A DNA stretch of 64,000 nt from Aestuariimicrobium ganziense (lineage in GTDB: Bacteria > Actinomycetota > Actinomycetes > Propionibacteriales > Propionibacteriaceae). Below the pieces are notes generated by a model, which made no database searches, had not been told where the DNA came from, and saw only the letters and a program-made list of their open reading frames with translations. The translations under genes were made by a program, and so were the position numbers. Positions 16,373 through 23,787 of the stretch are shown here, piece after piece. The stretch lies in the NCBI RefSeq assembly GCF_015352975.1, contig NZ_JACYIZ010000005.1:62001-126000 (forward strand). The letters run 5' to 3'. Within the stretch, counting starts at the first letter, position 1. The number at the start of each line of letters is the position of its first letter.

Positions 16373-17208
16373 AGTGCTCTCCTCTCGCGATAGATCCGCT
16401 CAGCGGTGCCGGTGAGCACCTGGTCGATCTCGGGGTCGACGAGGTCGGCGACGAACTCGAACCAGGCCGCCGCGCGTCCGTGCAGCAGCGGTGAGACCGG
16501 CCAGTCCGAGCCGACCAGGCAGCGCTCGGCGCCGAAGCGTGACAGGCAGTGCTGGACGATCCTGCGGTAGGTCGGCACCGCTTCGTCCTCACGCAGCCCG
16601 CCGGCCTCGGCGGTCAGGCCCGACAGCTTGCAGTACACGTTCGGGAGCGCGGCGAACTCGGCGATCTCGGCTTCCCAACGCCCCATCGCCGCCGGGTCGG
16701 ACGAGGCGATCGGCGGCTTGCCGCAGTGGTCGAGGACGACGGTGAGCAGCGGGTGCCTGCGCACCAGCTCGGTCGCCCGGCTGAGCTGGTCGTGGGTGAC
16801 GCACAGGTCGAACGGCACGCCGACCTCGGTGAGCAGACCGAGAGCGGTGGGGGTGGTCTCGGCGTCGAAAACCTCGTTCCTGCCCTGGAACAGCCAGCGG
16901 ACGCCCCGCCAGCCGGGCAGCGCCTCGAGCTCGGCCAGACCTGCCTCGACGTCGTTGGCGAACGGCAGGTTGGCGACGAAACCCACCAGTTCGTCGTGCT
17001 CGGTGACCTGCTGCGACATCCAGCGTGCCTCGCCCATCGCCGCGTCGGGGTCGGAGTCGACCTCGACCAGGATGATCTCGCGCTCCAGCGGGTCGGCCGG
17101 CGGCAGGTCGCCGACCAGATTGGTGTCATCGAACCGGGAGCCGTCCATCCAGGAGTGGGACGAGACGGTGCGGTCCCACAGGTGCACGTGGCTGTCGATG
17201 ACCCTCAC
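16369..17208 (-). CDS. Amidohydrolase-2 family L-fuconolactonase
   Basis: The protein has 279 residues from a GTG at 17208 that overlaps the fuconate dehydratase stop (GTGA); the longer open frame upstream lies inside that gene. TIM-barrel metal motifs are visible: HxH at residues 7/9 (DSHVHLWD), DHCGKPP in mid-protein and GSDWPVSP near the end. COG3618 enzymes of this type hydrolyse sugar lactones. Placement between fuconate dehydratase and the aldo-keto reductase indicates conversion of L-fucono-lactone to L-fuconate, as in Xanthomonas campestris. A 2-pyrone-4,6-dicarboxylate lactonase role is unlikely in this context. Confidence 0.85.
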   Translation of the reverse strand: MRVIDSHVHLWDRTVSSHSWMDGSRFDDTNLVGDLPPADPLEREIILVEVDSDPDAAMGEARWMSQQVTEHDELVGFVANLPFANDVEAGLAELEALPGWRGVRWLFQGRNEVFDAETTPTALGLLTEVGVPFDLCVTHDQLSRATELVRRHPLLTVVLDHCGKPPIASSDPAAMGRWEAEIAEFAALPNVYCKLSGLTAEAGGLREDEAVPTYRRIVQHCLSRFGAERCLVGSDWPVSPLLHGRAAAWFEFVADLVDPEIDQVLTGTAERIYRERRAL

Positions 17209-18506
17209 GGGTTGGCCTGCCAGTACGAACCGTCGGGGTAGGAGAACTCGGCGAAGGTCTCGGCCTTGATCTCGGCGGAGTAGCCGGGTGCGGTGGGCAG
17301 GGTGTAGGCGGCGTTGCGGACGATGCACGGGTCGACGAAGTGCTCGTGCAGGTGGTCGACGTACTCGGCGACCCGGTCGTCCTTCGAGGTGGCGATCACC
17401 AGGTGGTCGATCATGACCACGTGGTTGACCAGTTCGCACAGGCCGACCCCACCGGCGTGCGGACAGACCGGGATGCCGTACTTGGCGGCCAGCATCTGCA
17501 CCGCGAGGATCTCGCAGATGCCGGCCAGGCGGCAGGTGTCGAGCTGCAGGAAGTCAATGGCTTCGGCCTGCAGCAACTGCTTGAACAGCACGCGGTTCAT
17601 GCCGTGCTCGCCGGTGGCGACCCTGACCGGGGCCACCGCGCGACGGATCTCGGCGTGGCCGAGCACGTCATCGGGATGGGTGGGCTCCTCGATCCACCAC
17701 AGGTCGAAGTCAGCGAGCTCGTTGACCCGCTCGATCGCCTCGGGCACCTCCCAGACCTGGTTGGCATCGATCATCAGCTTGCGGTCAGGACCGAGCACCT
17801 CGCGGGCGATGGTGAGCCGCTCGCGGTCACGCACCCGGTCGGCGCCAACCTTGAGCTTGATGTGCTGGTAGCCCTCGTCGACCGCTTCCTGGCACAGCCG
17901 GCGCAGCTTCTCGTCCGAGTAGCCGAGCCATCCGGCCGAGGTGGTGTAGCAGGGGTAGCCCGTGGCCTGCAGGTCGGCCAGCCGCTCGTCCTTGCCGACC
18001 TGGCCGCGCTCGACGATGGCCAGTGCCTCGTCACGGGTGAGCGCGTTGCCCAGGTGCGACAGGTCGGCAGCATCGACCAACTGCTCAGGGGTCATGTCGG
18101 CGACGAACTGCCACAGTGGCTTGCCGACGCGGCGTGAGGCCATGTCCCACAGGGCATTCATCACCGCGCCGAGGGCCAAGTTGACCACGCCCTTGTCGGG
18201 TCCGAGCCAGCGGAGCTGCGAGTCGCCACGGAGCCTGCGGTGCACTCCGCCCAAGTCATTGCAGAGGTCATCGACCGACTCGCCGATGATCAGTTGGGCC
18301 AGCGCGCTGATGGCGGCGCAGCAGACGTCGTTGCCTCGTCCGATGGTGAAGGTGAAGCCGCAGCCGTAGACGGTGTCGTCGTCGGTGACCAGGCGCACGT
18401 AGGCGGCGGAGTAGTCGGGGTCGGAGTTCATCGCGTCCGACCCGTCGGCCGACTTCGACGTCGGGAAGCGCAGGTCGGTGACATCGGCTCGAACAAGGGT
18501 GGTCAT
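17205..18506 (-). CDS. fucD: L-fuconate dehydratase (enolase superfamily)
   Basis: The protein has 433 residues. The N-terminus carries the subgroup signature RFPTS...DGSDAMN...DYSAAYV (14-37), shared with Xanthomonas FucD and human ENOSF1. Barrel residues are K217-x-K219 (HIKLK), D248 (DANQ), E273-E274 (EEPTHPDD), E300 (GEHG) and H350 (PHAGG), close to the numbering of the studied bacterial enzyme. It dehydrates L-fuconate to 2-keto-3-deoxy-L-fuconate. I chose the ATG at 18506 because it gives the family N-terminus and TAGGTT lies 7 nt upstream. It is the first gene of the five-gene operon, and the motif match makes the substrate call firm. Confidence 0.92.
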   Translation of the reverse strand: MTTLVRADVTDLRFPTSKSADGSDAMNSDPDYSAAYVRLVTDDDTVYGCGFTFTIGRGNDVCCAAISALAQLIIGESVDDLCNDLGGVHRRLRGDSQLRWLGPDKGVVNLALGAVMNALWDMASRRVGKPLWQFVADMTPEQLVDAADLSHLGNALTRDEALAIVERGQVGKDERLADLQATGYPCYTTSAGWLGYSDEKLRRLCQEAVDEGYQHIKLKVGADRVRDRERLTIAREVLGPDRKLMIDANQVWEVPEAIERVNELADFDLWWIEEPTHPDDVLGHAEIRRAVAPVRVATGEHGMNRVLFKQLLQAEAIDFLQLDTCRLAGICEILAVQMLAAKYGIPVCPHAGGVGLCELVNHVVMIDHLVIATSKDDRVAEYVDHLHEHFVDPCIVRNAAYTLPTAPGYSAEIKAETFAEFSYPDGSYWQANP

Positions 18507-18513
18507 GGGCTCA

Positions 18514-18519
18514 AACCTA
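18514..18519 (-). promoter_or_regulatory. Putative promoter -10 for the L-fucose operon
   Basis: It reads TAGGTT on the minus strand, 7 nt before the fucD ATG. No -35 is evident, and no operator palindrome was recognised in the 161-nt divergent gap. Confidence 0.4.
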
Positions 18520-18667
18520 GTCATCGCTGACCCCGCTCGGGCCGTCGTTGCGCAGGTCGATGAGCGAATCGGAGGCAGGCCGGGGATCGGCCCCGCACCA
18601 AGCAGTCGGCTGGGCCAAGATGGAGGACGACACCGCCATCAGGGTGGTCGCGCGAGCAGGAGGCAGG

Positions 18668-19657
18668 ATGACGCTTCGAGTGGGCGTGGTGGGCGCCGGT
18701 GGCATCTCACCGACGCACGGAGGCGGATGGCAGGCGCTGGGCGCCGAGATCGGTGTGTACTCACTCGAGCACGCGCCACGGTTCGCCGAACGCCACGGCG
18801 CGACCGAGTACGCCAGCCTCGAGGAACTGCTCGGGAATGTCGACATCGTCGACGTGATCACCCCCACCCCGGCACACGTCGAGATCGCCAAGGCTGCCCT
18901 GGCTGCCGGCAAGGACGTGGTCTGCGAGAAGCCGATGGCGCGAAACCTCGCCGACGCCCGCGAACTGGTGGCGCTGGCCGAACAGCACGGACGTAAGCTC
19001 TACCCGGCCCACGTGGTGCGCTGGTTCCCCCAGTACGCCGCTGCCAAGGCCGCCGTCGAGGCCGGTGAGCTCGGGCAGCTCGCGGTGATGCGCTTCAACC
19101 GTGCCGGGCAGATGCCGCGCACCCCCTGGTTCTTCGACGACGAGGCCTCGGGCGGCATCATCATGGACCAGATGCTGCACGACCTCGACCAGGCCGTCTG
19201 GATCGGCGGACCGGTCGCCACCGTGTACGCCACTGAGACCCGCGGTGAGCCGGGGGCCGAGGGAGGTCTGGGCGACACCCGGGTCGGTCTGGTCACGATG
19301 ACCCACCGCAACGGTGCGATCTCACTGTGCCGCGGCATCTGGGGCGCCCCGGGCCTGCCGTTCTGGTACAGCTTCCAGGTCGCCGGGACGACCGGCCTGT
19401 TGCGCTACGACTCCCGCCACGAGACCGGCTTCCAGCTCACCAGGGCGAGCAGTGCCGCCGAGGACGACGGCAGCTACCTGCCGTCGGTGACCAGCTTCGA
19501 CCCCTACGCCGCTGAGATCGCCGACTTCGCCGCCGCGTTCGCTGGCGGCCCTGAGCCCAGGGTGACCATGCACGACGGCGTCGAGGCCGTGAAGATCGCC
19601 GAGGCGGCGCTCGAGAGCCTGCGCACCGGCCGCACGGTGACCGTCGAGGAGAACTGA
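18668..19657 (+). CDS. Gfo/Idh/MocA-family oxidoreductase (1)
   Basis: This 329-residue NAD(P)-dependent sugar dehydrogenase has an N-terminal Rossmann fold with VGVVGAGGIS (residues 5-14) and the family motif CEKPMARN near residue 83, where the lysine usually binds substrate. The C-terminal alpha/beta domain has DQMLHDLDQA around 160, matching the conserved His position. The ATG at 18668 has GGAGG 7 nt upstream; the open frame further 5' is not coding-like. It is divergent from the fucose operon and only 1 nt from a second member of the same family. A role in fucose-related or inositol-like sugar conversion is inference from position. Confidence 0.8.
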   Translation: MTLRVGVVGAGGISPTHGGGWQALGAEIGVYSLEHAPRFAERHGATEYASLEELLGNVDIVDVITPTPAHVEIAKAALAAGKDVVCEKPMARNLADARELVALAEQHGRKLYPAHVVRWFPQYAAAKAAVEAGELGQLAVMRFNRAGQMPRTPWFFDDEASGGIIMDQMLHDLDQAVWIGGPVATVYATETRGEPGAEGGLGDTRVGLVTMTHRNGAISLCRGIWGAPGLPFWYSFQVAGTTGLLRYDSRHETGFQLTRASSAAEDDGSYLPSVTSFDPYAAEIADFAAAFAGGPEPRVTMHDGVEAVKIAEAALESLRTGRTVTVEEN

Positions 19658-19658
19658 G

Positions 19659-20702
19659 ATGAAGATTGGTGTGATGTCGTTCGCGCACACCCACGCGGTG
19701 GGCTACACCACCCTGCTGAAGGGCATGGGTGTCGAGGTGCTCACCTGCGATCCCGACCGGGACTCCTCGGTCGAGGGTGAGGTGCGAGGTGCGGAGATGG
19801 CCGCCCAGTTGGGCGTCGACCACGTTGACACCTACGAGGAGTTGTTCGCCTGGGGGCCGGACGCGGTGGTGATCTGCTCGGAGAACACCCGCCACCGCCG
19901 TGACACCGAGTTGGCCGCCTCGCACGGGGTGCACGTGCTGTGCGAGAAGCCGTTGGCGACCACGGTGGCTGACGCCGAGGCGATGATCGAGGCCTGCGAG
20001 CAGGCTGGCGTGCTGCTGATGACCGCGTTCCCGGTGCACTTCTCGCCGCAGGCCGCGCAGGCCAAGGCCGCGGTCGAGTCCGGTCAGGTCGGTGAGTTGA
20101 TGGCCGCTCTGGGCACCAACAACGGCTACTGCCCGGTGGGGGTCAGGGCCTGGTTCCTCGACCCGCAGTGGTCGGGTGGCGGCTGCCTGGTCGACCACAC
20201 CGTGCACGTGGCCGAACTGCTGCACCACATCACGGGTGCTCGTCCGGTGGTCGTCAATGCGGTCAAGAACCAGATCATGCACGCCGAGCTGCCCGGGGTG
20301 ATGGCCGAAACCGGTGGCCTGGTCACGATCACTTACGACAACGGCTTCAAGGCCTCGATCGACTGCTCGTGGTCGGTGCCCCAGCACGCCCCCACCTGGG
20401 GTGGGCTGACCCTGGAGTTGGTCGGACGCACCGGCGTGGTCGAGGTCGACGCCTTCGCCACCCGGGTGGGTGGCTGGGACTCACGCCACAACGGACGCGA
20501 CTTCTGGCTGCCGTTCGGCACCGACATGGACGCGGAGTTGCTGCGCACCTTCGTCGGCGCGGTCGAGGGACGACTGGCCGGCGGCAACGACCCGGCCCCT
20601 GCCCCCGACGGCAACGTCGGGCTGCTGACGACCGCGATCGTCCAGGCGGCCAGGGAGTCGGCCGAGACCGGTCAGCCGGTCGAGGTGTCGCTGCCCGGGT
20701 GA
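19659..20702 (+). CDS. Gfo/Idh/MocA-family oxidoreductase (2)
   Basis: The protein has 347 residues and starts 1 nt after the previous stop, so the two are co-translated. The N-terminus (MKIGVMSFAHTHA) is a divergent Rossmann loop in which the usual GxGxxG is replaced by SFAHTHA, suggesting altered cofactor binding. The CEKPLATT motif (about residue 94) and DHTVHVAEL (about 179) are conserved. The pair may be a heteromeric or sequential dehydrogenase system acting on a sugar. Because of the missing glycine motif it could have lost redox activity and act as a partner subunit; that is inference. Confidence 0.78.
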   Translation: MKIGVMSFAHTHAVGYTTLLKGMGVEVLTCDPDRDSSVEGEVRGAEMAAQLGVDHVDTYEELFAWGPDAVVICSENTRHRRDTELAASHGVHVLCEKPLATTVADAEAMIEACEQAGVLLMTAFPVHFSPQAAQAKAAVESGQVGELMAALGTNNGYCPVGVRAWFLDPQWSGGGCLVDHTVHVAELLHHITGARPVVVNAVKNQIMHAELPGVMAETGGLVTITYDNGFKASIDCSWSVPQHAPTWGGLTLELVGRTGVVEVDAFATRVGGWDSRHNGRDFWLPFGTDMDAELLRTFVGAVEGRLAGGNDPAPAPDGNVGLLTTAIVQAARESAETGQPVEVSLPG

Positions 20703-20720
20703 AGGTGCGAACCGCTTCGC

Positions 20721-20726
20721 TACGGT
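20721..20726 (+). promoter_or_regulatory. Putative internal -10 for the HAD phosphatase gene
   Basis: TACGGT lies 7 nt before the GTG at 20734, matching the leaderless spacing seen at other genes here. It is used to choose that start. Confidence 0.35.
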
Positions 20727-20733
20727 GGCCGGT

Positions 20734-21390
20734 GTGAGTGACCCGCACTGGCCCACCGTGCTGTTCGACTTCGACGGCACCCTGGCCAACACCATCCCGC
20801 TGATCGTTGCGTCGTACCGCCACACCATCGAGCGCTTCGGGCTCGACCCCGCCGACGACATCACGATCCGGTCTTGGATCGGACGCACCCTGCCCGACAT
20901 GTTCGGCGAATTGGTCGGGGACGAGCGTGAGCCTGAACTGACCGACGCCTACTCGGCCTGGCAGCAGGAGCACGTCGAGGAGCTGCTCGAGCCGTTCGCC
21001 GGCATCGACGAGTTGCTGGTCGACCTCAGGGCGGCAGGTGTGCGGATGGGGGTCGCCACCTCGCGGCGTCGTCCCAGCGCGGAACGGCTGGCCGCAGCCC
21101 TCGACCTGCACACCCACCTGCCGGTGCTGGTGACCATGGAGGACACCCCCGTGCACAAGCCCAATCCGGCGCCGCTGCTGCTGGCAGCCGAGCGCATCGG
21201 CGCCGAGCCGGCCGACTGCGTCTACGTCGGTGACGCCACCGTCGACCTGGGTGCGGCCGATGCCGCCGGGATGGCCGGGATCGGGGTCACCTGGGGAGCA
21301 GGGCTGTCCGAGGAGCTGCGGGCGCTGCCGTCAGTCGCGGTGGTCGACACGGTGGACGAGCTGCGTCGGCTGCTGCTTCCCTCTGTCTGA
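20734..21390 (+). CDS. HAD-superfamily phosphatase (phosphoglycolate-phosphatase-like)
   Basis: The protein has 218 residues. Motif I is FDFDGTLANT (about 12-21), motif II the Thr/Ser in GVATSRRRP, motif III the lysine in VHKPNPAP, and motif IV YVGDATVDLGAA. The helical cap between motifs I and II is the C1 type of Gph/beta-phosphoglucomutase relatives. The substrate is unknown; the position behind two sugar dehydrogenases suggests a sugar phosphate. GTG 20734 is preferred over GTG 20725 on promoter spacing. The gap from the previous gene is 31 nt. Confidence 0.8.
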   Translation: MSDPHWPTVLFDFDGTLANTIPLIVASYRHTIERFGLDPADDITIRSWIGRTLPDMFGELVGDEREPELTDAYSAWQQEHVEELLEPFAGIDELLVDLRAAGVRMGVATSRRRPSAERLAAALDLHTHLPVLVTMEDTPVHKPNPAPLLLAAERIGAEPADCVYVGDATVDLGAADAAGMAGIGVTWGAGLSEELRALPSVAVVDTVDELRRLLLPSV

Positions 21391-21491
21391 GGGCGTGCGC
21401 CGGCGAGGAGGAAATCACTTGCCCACGGCGCCACAACTCTGTCACCCTCGAAGACGTTGCCCAGATGGGGTGACGATGGACCCAGAGAGTC

Positions 21492-21558
21492 AGGCGCATG
21501 ACCAGCAGCACGCAGCTCCGTCGCGAACACGCGACGTCGAAGCCTGCTGCGAGCGCCT
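21492..21558 (+). ncRNA. Nested RNA hairpin I in the rtcB leader
   Basis: Three nested helices are visible by eye: AGGCGC (21492-21497) with GCGCCT (21553-21558), GCAGC (21512-21516) with GCTGC (21546-21550), and CGTCGCG (21519-21525) with CGCGACG (21530-21536) around an AACA loop. I do not recognise a known family. Confidence 0.45.
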
Positions 21559-21593
21559 ACCCCCACAACGTCTGCGCGCAGCTGCGCTAGACG

Positions 21594-21650
21594 AGGGGTG
21601 CTGACGAGACTCGATGTGCCATCCGCGGCGTGAGCCGCGTCTGCACCCCT
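21594..21650 (+). ncRNA. RNA hairpin II in the rtcB leader with GNRA tetraloop
   Basis: AGGGGTGC (21594-21601) pairs with GCACCCCT (21643-21650). Inside, CGCGGC (21624-21629) pairs with GCCGCG (21634-21639) and closes a GTGA loop, a GNRA-type tetraloop. It ends 27 nt before the rtcB start. Confidence 0.5.
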
Positions 21651-21673
21651 GTTCGTACCAACCAACAGGAGGA
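21648..21673 (+). promoter_or_regulatory. Possible alternative stem masking the rtcB ribosome binding site
   Basis: CCTGTT (21648-21653) can pair with AACAGG (21664-21669), covering half of the AGGAGG Shine-Dalgarno (21667-21672). The same CCT is used by hairpin II, so the two pairings exclude each other. Confidence 0.4.
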
Positions 21674-21677
21674 AGAA

Positions 21678-22889
21678 GTGACCCGCTACCCGGTGCCGTT
21701 GTCAGGCACCGACAACACGCTCATGTGGGCTGACGAGGCTGCCATCGAGGACGCCGCCCGCACCCAGCTGCGCAATGTCGCCTCGCTGCCGTGGACGCAC
21801 GGTCTGCGCGTCATGCCCGACGTGCACTACGGCAAGGGCGCCACCGTCGGCTCGGTCATCGCCATGGAGCAGGCCGTCGCACCCGCCGCCGTCGGGGTCG
21901 ACATCGGCTGTGGCATGACCGCTGTGCGCACCAACCTGCGTCCCGACCAGCTGCCGGACGACCTGGGCCAGCTGCGTCGTGGGATCGAGCGTGGGGTACC
22001 CGTCGGGTTCGGTGGCCACCGTGACGAGCCCCGCATCCTGGGCAAGCGCGCCGACCTGCGTGAGCGGTTCGAGCGGGCCATGGCCGGGTTCGAAGGGCTG
22101 CGCGCGCGTGATCTCACCAAGGCGGCCGCGAGCGGACAGGCGACCCAGAAGGCGGTCACCCAGACCGGCAGCCTCGGTGGCGGCAACCACTTCATCGAGT
22201 TGTGCGCAGGCGACGACGACCGGGTGTGGGTGACCCTGCACTCGGGGTCGCGTGGCACCGGCAACCAGTTGGCGCAGGTGCACATGGAGGCCGCGCAGCG
22301 GTTGCCGCACAACGCCGACCTGCCCGATCGTGATCTGGCGGTGTTCCTCGCGGGTTCGCCCGAGATGGACGCCTACCTGCACGACCTGTGGTGGGCCCAG
22401 GGCTACGCGCTGCTCAACCGTGACGTGATGCTCGCCACGATCACCGACGAGTTGGAGCACCGCCTGCCGGGCATCGCGTTCGACGAGCCGATCCGCTGCC
22501 ACCACAACTACGTGGCGGTCGAGACCTACGACGACACCGAACTGGTCGTCACCCGCAAGGGGGCGATCCGGGCCGGGCTCGGCGACCTGGGCGTGATCCC
22601 GGGCTCGATGGGCACCGGGTCGTACATCGTGCGGGGTCTGGGCAACCCGGCCTCGTACCAGTCGGCCTCGCACGGTGCCGGACGCCGGATGTCGCGCAAC
22701 GCGGCTCGCCGGCAGTTCACCGCGGACGACCTCGCCGCCCAGACCCAGGGCATCGAGTGCCGCAAGGACTCCGGCGTCGTCGACGAGATCCCGGCGGCCT
22801 ACAAGGACATCAACGAGGTGATCGCTGCCCAGCGAGACCTGGTCGATGTGGTGGCCCGACTGCAGACGTTGCTCTGCGTCAAGGGCTAG
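21678..22889 (+). CDS. rtcB: RNA-splicing ligase RtcB
   Basis: The protein has 403 residues from a GTG with AGGAGG 5 nt upstream. Metal and guanylylation motifs are complete: VDIGCGM with C78, GGGNHF (168-172), H188 in LHSGSRGTG, the HH pair at 275-276, and the guanylate-accepting His at 332 in SHGAGR. RtcB joins RNA 2',3'-cyclic phosphate or 3'-phosphate ends to 5'-OH ends using GTP and Mn2+, and in bacteria acts in RNA repair. The protein is shorter than the ~480-residue archaeal form, as in a common bacterial subgroup. No RtcA, archease, Ro protein or RtcR is present in the window. Confidence 0.92.
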   Translation: MTRYPVPLSGTDNTLMWADEAAIEDAARTQLRNVASLPWTHGLRVMPDVHYGKGATVGSVIAMEQAVAPAAVGVDIGCGMTAVRTNLRPDQLPDDLGQLRRGIERGVPVGFGGHRDEPRILGKRADLRERFERAMAGFEGLRARDLTKAAASGQATQKAVTQTGSLGGGNHFIELCAGDDDRVWVTLHSGSRGTGNQLAQVHMEAAQRLPHNADLPDRDLAVFLAGSPEMDAYLHDLWWAQGYALLNRDVMLATITDELEHRLPGIAFDEPIRCHHNYVAVETYDDTELVVTRKGAIRAGLGDLGVIPGSMGTGSYIVRGLGNPASYQSASHGAGRRMSRNAARRQFTADDLAAQTQGIECRKDSGVVDEIPAAYKDINEVIAAQRDLVDVVARLQTLLCVKG

Positions 22890-22894
22890 TACCG

Positions 22895-22930
22895 CGGACC
22901 GTGGTCGTTGCCACCGACGACCACGGTCCG
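22895..22930 (+). terminator. Terminator hairpin after rtcB
   Basis: A perfect 14-bp stem (22895-22908 with 22917-22930) and 8-nt loop start 5 nt after the rtcB stop. It separates rtcB from the DUF1361 gene. Confidence 0.65.
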
Positions 22931-22988
22931 ACTGGCTGGCGACCTCGGGACGATGCGCACGCCCCTGCAAGACCGAGAGACTGGGTCA

Positions 22989-23675
22989 ATGCCGCAGCTG
23001 CCCACCCCATCGCAGTCCAGCACCTGGTCGCTGGTGCGGCTCACCATGGGCCTGCTGACCGCCAGCGTGGTCGCTTCGGGCTTGTTGGTCGGACGACTGC
23101 TGTCGACCGGGACCCCGACGTTCGGGTTCCTGGGATGGAACCTCGTACTGGCTTGGATTCCGTTGCTGCTGGCCTTGGCGATCACCGGCCTGCACCGAGC
23201 TCGATCGTCCGGGGTTGGCCTGGTGCTGGCCGGGCTGGTCTGGCTGGCGTTCCTGCCCAATGCTCCCTACATCGTCACCGACGTGGTGCACCTGCATGCC
23301 CGATCACCCGTGTTCGACATCGCCCTGGTCAGTGTCTTCGCACTCGTCGGGTTGGCGGTCGGGCTGGCGTCACTGCTGCTGGTGCAGCATGTCGTGACCG
23401 ACCATCTGGGCGCCTTGGCTGGCTGGACGATGAGTGCGGCTGCCCTGGTGCTGAGCACGGTTGGCATCTGGTTGGGCCGGGTGCACCGCTTCAACAGCTG
23501 GGACATCACCGCTCAGGCCGGTGCCCTGCTCGATCTTGCCTGGCACCGGTTCCAGCATCCTCTCGGCAACCCCGACTTGATCGTGGCGGTTGTTCTCGGC
23601 AGCGCCGGTTTGGGCCTGGCCTACGGCCTCACCTGGTGGCTGGTGGCCAGCTGGATCCCGGCCGACGCCTGCTGA
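22989..23675 (+). CDS. DUF1361 integral membrane protein
   Basis: The protein has 228 residues from the ATG at 22989 (an ATG at 22953 is possible). About six or seven hydrophobic segments are visible. The family signature is clear: GWNLVLAWIPLLLAL at about 50, FLPNAPYIVTDVVHL at about 88-102, and RFNSWDI in a late loop. DUF1361 proteins are widespread in bacteria and have no assigned function. The gene stands alone between two hairpins, in the same direction as rtcB but separated from it by a strong terminator, so co-function with rtcB is not implied. Confidence 0.8.
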   Translation: MPQLPTPSQSSTWSLVRLTMGLLTASVVASGLLVGRLLSTGTPTFGFLGWNLVLAWIPLLLALAITGLHRARSSGVGLVLAGLVWLAFLPNAPYIVTDVVHLHARSPVFDIALVSVFALVGLAVGLASLLLVQHVVTDHLGALAGWTMSAAALVLSTVGIWLGRVHRFNSWDITAQAGALLDLAWHRFQHPLGNPDLIVAVVLGSAGLGLAYGLTWWLVASWIPADAC

Positions 23676-23690
23676 CCTTGTCTGCTGCGT

Positions 23691-23729
23691 CACTGGGGAG
23701 TGCTTCCGTGGTGGAAGCACTCCCCAGTG
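23691..23729. terminator. Bidirectional terminator between the DUF1361 and aminotransferase genes
   Basis: A perfect 17-bp stem (23691-23707 with 23713-23729) and a 5-nt loop lie between convergent genes. Confidence 0.7.
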
Positions 23730-23787
23730 CGCGGCGAAGAGGGATTGTGGGGCACCTCGATCGCGCTCGGCCAGGCGGCCCGCAGGC

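Larger units (their letters stand above)
21391..21677 (+). other. Structured non-coding leader upstream of rtcB
   Basis: This 287-nt gap holds no convincing gene. It contains a nested hairpin at 21492-21558, a 12-bp perfect palindrome at 21576-21587, a second hairpin with a GUGA tetraloop at 21594-21650, and a possible Shine-Dalgarno-masking stem at 21648-21669. A 42-codon ATG frame (21477-21604) crosses it but lacks G/C third-position bias. Confidence 0.5.

Noticed and set aside
21477..21604. 42-codon upstream ORF in the rtcB leader
   Set aside because: Third positions lack the strong G/C bias of neighbouring genes, and the frame crosses the RNA stems; it is probably chance.
21598..21608. 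CTGACGA in the rtcB leader, matching the hammerhead ribozyme core CUGANGA
   Set aside because: No GAAA box or third stem at the right distance was found, so a hammerhead fold cannot be completed.
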